DNA from: Legionella rowbothamii
GTDB lineage: Bacteria; Pseudomonadota; Gammaproteobacteria; Legionellales; Legionellaceae
Direction of reading: 5' to 3'
Assembly: GCF_900639985.1 (NCBI RefSeq)
Contig: NZ_CAAAIM010000008.1
Span: 140,050 to 204,049 of the forward strand
Length of the DNA: 64,000 nt
Shown: positions 62,500 to 64,000 of the stretch, piece by piece
How the letters are laid out: each line of letters begins with the position of its first letter
How positions within the stretch are numbered: position 1 is the stretch's first letter
Notes under the pieces: generated by a model
Seen by the model: the letters and a program-made list of their open reading frames with translations, nothing else
The model's database searches: none
What the model was told of the DNA's origin: nothing
Position numbers and translations under genes: made by a program

Positions 62500-63627
62500 A
62501 TGAAAGAAATCCTCTTTAAAGAATCCTCAAAATTCTCAATTGGACTGGAACTGGAATTTCAAATTATTAACCCGAAATCATTTTCTTTAATTTCCCGTGC
62601 TAATGAGGTTTTGGAGAACATTCAGGGAAGCGCATACCAACAACAAATTAAGCCTGAACTGACTCAAAGCATGATTGAAATTAACTCTTCAGTTCATTAT
62701 AAAGTCTCTGAGTTATACGCCGAAGTTCACAAATTATATGGTTTTTTGTTAGAGCAGGCATCTGCATTGGATATTTCTTTCTGTGGCGGAGGAGTGCATC
62801 CCTTCCAGCAATGGAATACACAAGACATTTATATTAAAAACAAAAAACTTGCCTCTTTTGCCAGGGAATATAAGTTTCTAGCACAACAAGCAACAGTGTT
62901 TGGTCAGCATGTTCACATAGGCTGTAATAATCCAGAAGACGCATTGTATCTAATACATGCGCTCTCAGGTTTTGTTCCTCATTTTATTGCTATTGCAGCC
63001 TCTTCACCCTTTTATCTAGGAGTTGATACAGGATTTTTTTCTGCAAGATCCACTCTTTTTAAGGCGTTTCCTTTCAGCGGAGTGATTCCCTTTTTTAAAA
63101 ACTGGGATGAATTCTCTAAGTACTTTTATAAAATGCGTGACTTAGGCGCAGTAAGCAGCTTGGGAGATTTTTTATGGGACATTAGACCCCAGCCATCTTT
63201 TGGAACCGTAGAAATTAGGGTTTGCGATACTCCTTTAACGTTAAACAAGGCAATTTTAATCACAGCTTACCTACAAACGTTGGCTTTTTATCTACTAGAA
63301 GAAAAACCTATAGAAATTTGTCCTAATTTATATTCCTTTTATAATTATAATTATTTTCAGGCCTGTAGATATGGATTTAATGGAGATATTATTAATGTTG
63401 CCAATGAAAAACACTATTTAATCGCCCAAGATATACTTTATACATTAAAGAGAATAAATAAATACGCCAATAGTTTACAAACAGAGCAATTTCTTCTCTT
63501 GTTAGAAGAGGAAATAAAAAATAAAGAAAATGATGCTGAAAACCTAAGAAGGATTTTTTATGAATCTAATTCTTTTCAAGAAGTTGTAAGAAATCAATGT
63601 CAATATTGGGCAACAAGTGCATATTAA
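62500..63627 (+). CDS. Carboxylate-amine ligase of the GCS2/YbdK family
   Basis: 375 residues. The motif FSIGLELEFQIINPKSFSLI gives metal/ATP-binding glutamates near residue 20. QIKPELTQSMIEINSSVHYK is the substrate-binding part of glutamate-cysteine ligase type 2, and FGQHVHIGCNNPEDALYLIH contains the conserved HVHxG. SARSTLFKAFPFSGVIPFF and DIRPQPSFGTVEIRVCDTPL complete the fold. It joins glutamate (or another acid) to an amine, with ATP. The EgtA-type assignment is possible, but EgtB and EgtD are absent here. AAGGATATACT precedes the ATG. Confidence 0.9.
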   Translation: MKEILFKESSKFSIGLELEFQIINPKSFSLISRANEVLENIQGSAYQQQIKPELTQSMIEINSSVHYKVSELYAEVHKLYGFLLEQASALDISFCGGGVHPFQQWNTQDIYIKNKKLASFAREYKFLAQQATVFGQHVHIGCNNPEDALYLIHALSGFVPHFIAIAASSPFYLGVDTGFFSARSTLFKAFPFSGVIPFFKNWDEFSKYFYKMRDLGAVSSLGDFLWDIRPQPSFGTVEIRVCDTPLTLNKAILITAYLQTLAFYLLEEKPIEICPNLYSFYNYNYFQACRYGFNGDIINVANEKHYLIAQDILYTLKRINKYANSLQTEQFLLLLEEEIKNKENDAENLRRIFYESNSFQEVVRNQCQYWATSAY

Positions 63628-63868
63628 TAATTAAATTTTTAAGTTTTCGAGCAAAATTTGATGTAAAAAACAAGCAGCAACTGGCCTTTGGCCAAGATAT
63701 GTAAAAGGATTGCCACTAATTTTAATCAAATTGTGCCTTCTACATATTAAGCCTTTTTATGTATTCAGCTGTATCTTTTGTTTTTCAATTGTCACCTTCA
63801 TCAAAAATAACGTAAGAATTAGTTTTACTCACAACGAAACTCATACGTATAAATGATGCTTATCCTCA

Positions 63869-64000
63869 TTAAATGCGGCCCAACAAGACTAAGATAAGTA
63901 AAATAATCAGAATTGTTCCAATTAAACCACTAGGCCCATAACCCCAGTCTTTACTGTAATTCCACCGAGGAAGACCACCTATAAGGAGTAAAATTAACAG
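63869..64000 (-). CDS. DUF3309-type small membrane protein (5' end outside the window)
   Basis: 43 residues run in from the right edge and end at TAA at 63869-63871. The text reads LLILLLIGGLPRWNYSKDWG followed by YGPSGLIGTILIILLILVLL. This is the GxLPxWxYSxxWGYxPSG core and second membrane helix of small DUF3309 proteins found widely in proteobacteria, of unknown function. It lies 241 bp after the carboxylate-amine ligase on the opposite strand. Confidence 0.78.
   Translation of the reverse strand: MLILLLIGGLPRWNYSKDWGYGPSGLIGTILIILLILVLLGRI

Noticed and set aside
61452..63627. Ergothioneine pathway
   Set aside because: Only EgtA- and EgtC-like enzymes are present; the defining EgtB and EgtD are absent from the window, so the pathway is not claimed.
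1..64000. CRISPR arrays, tRNA and rRNA genes
   Set aside because: No regularly spaced direct repeats and no cloverleaf or rRNA sequence were recognised by eye; a tRNAscan or CRISPR finder run could still show a missed case.

Overview
The window is AT-rich gammaproteobacterial DNA that most resembles Legionella or a close relative. The signs are several Dot/Icm-effector-like genes (kinase-like, leucine-rich repeat, TcdA/TcdB-type glycosyltransferase, ankyrin, large coiled-coil), Legionella-style outer-membrane beta-barrels, and many decayed insertion sequences. A ParA/ParB/Rep module at 33.3-37.8 kb means the window is either part of a large plasmid or a chromosome carrying an integrated plasmid. 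The sequence alone cannot decide between these.

Layout. 0-13.3 kb is mostly intact metabolic genes: a partial aldehyde dehydrogenase next to a PuuA-like glutamine synthetase homologue, a Na+/Ca2+ exchanger, a quinol nitric oxide reductase (norB), two SAM methyltransferases, a MerR regulator divergent from a glutaredoxin-MauE fusion, a plasmanylethanolamine-desaturase-like protein, and a CvfB-like S1 protein. 13.4-16.2 kb is a graveyard: a decayed IS6-family element, an inverted repeat of about 110 bp and a frameshifted surface-protein gene. 16.2-22 kb holds three minus-strand effector candidates. 22.5-31.6 kb holds an amidohydrolase/isochorismatase/glyoxalase group with a broken alginate-export gene, a guanidine exporter behind a guanidine-II riboswitch, a lipoprotein, an outer-membrane protein and a YihY protein. 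31.6-38.6 kb is a decayed stretch plus the plasmid maintenance module. 38.6-47.2 kb carries a TcdA/TcdB-like glycosyltransferase, a general-stress cassette (phasin, DUF883, Zn alcohol dehydrogenase, hemerythrin, SDR, glycine-zipper protein) and a glycosyltransferase-plus-ankyrin candidate effector between IS6 remnants. 47.2-53.2 kb is again IS6 and Tn3 debris around a glutamate decarboxylase and an orphan gene. 54.2-63.6 kb is a compact biosynthetic/stress locus.

How the genes work together. The best candidate for an undescribed system is 54.2-63.6 kb. A six-gene, overlapping minus-strand operon encodes a beta-phosphoglucomutase/trehalose-phosphatase fusion, a GH65 phosphorylase, a PIG-L deacetylase, a NodS-like methyltransferase, a GT2 glycosyltransferase and an acyl-CoA-dehydrogenase-like protein. 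Next to it are a class II amidotransferase (EgtC-like) and a GCS2-type carboxylate-amine ligase (EgtA/YbdK-like). The first two link trehalose, beta-glucose-1-phosphate and glucose-6-phosphate. The next four have the logic of making, deacetylating and methylating an amino-sugar compound. The ferritin-like protein beside it and the stress cassette at 41-45 kb suggest accessory DNA for stress survival. No tRNA, rRNA or CRISPR array was seen.
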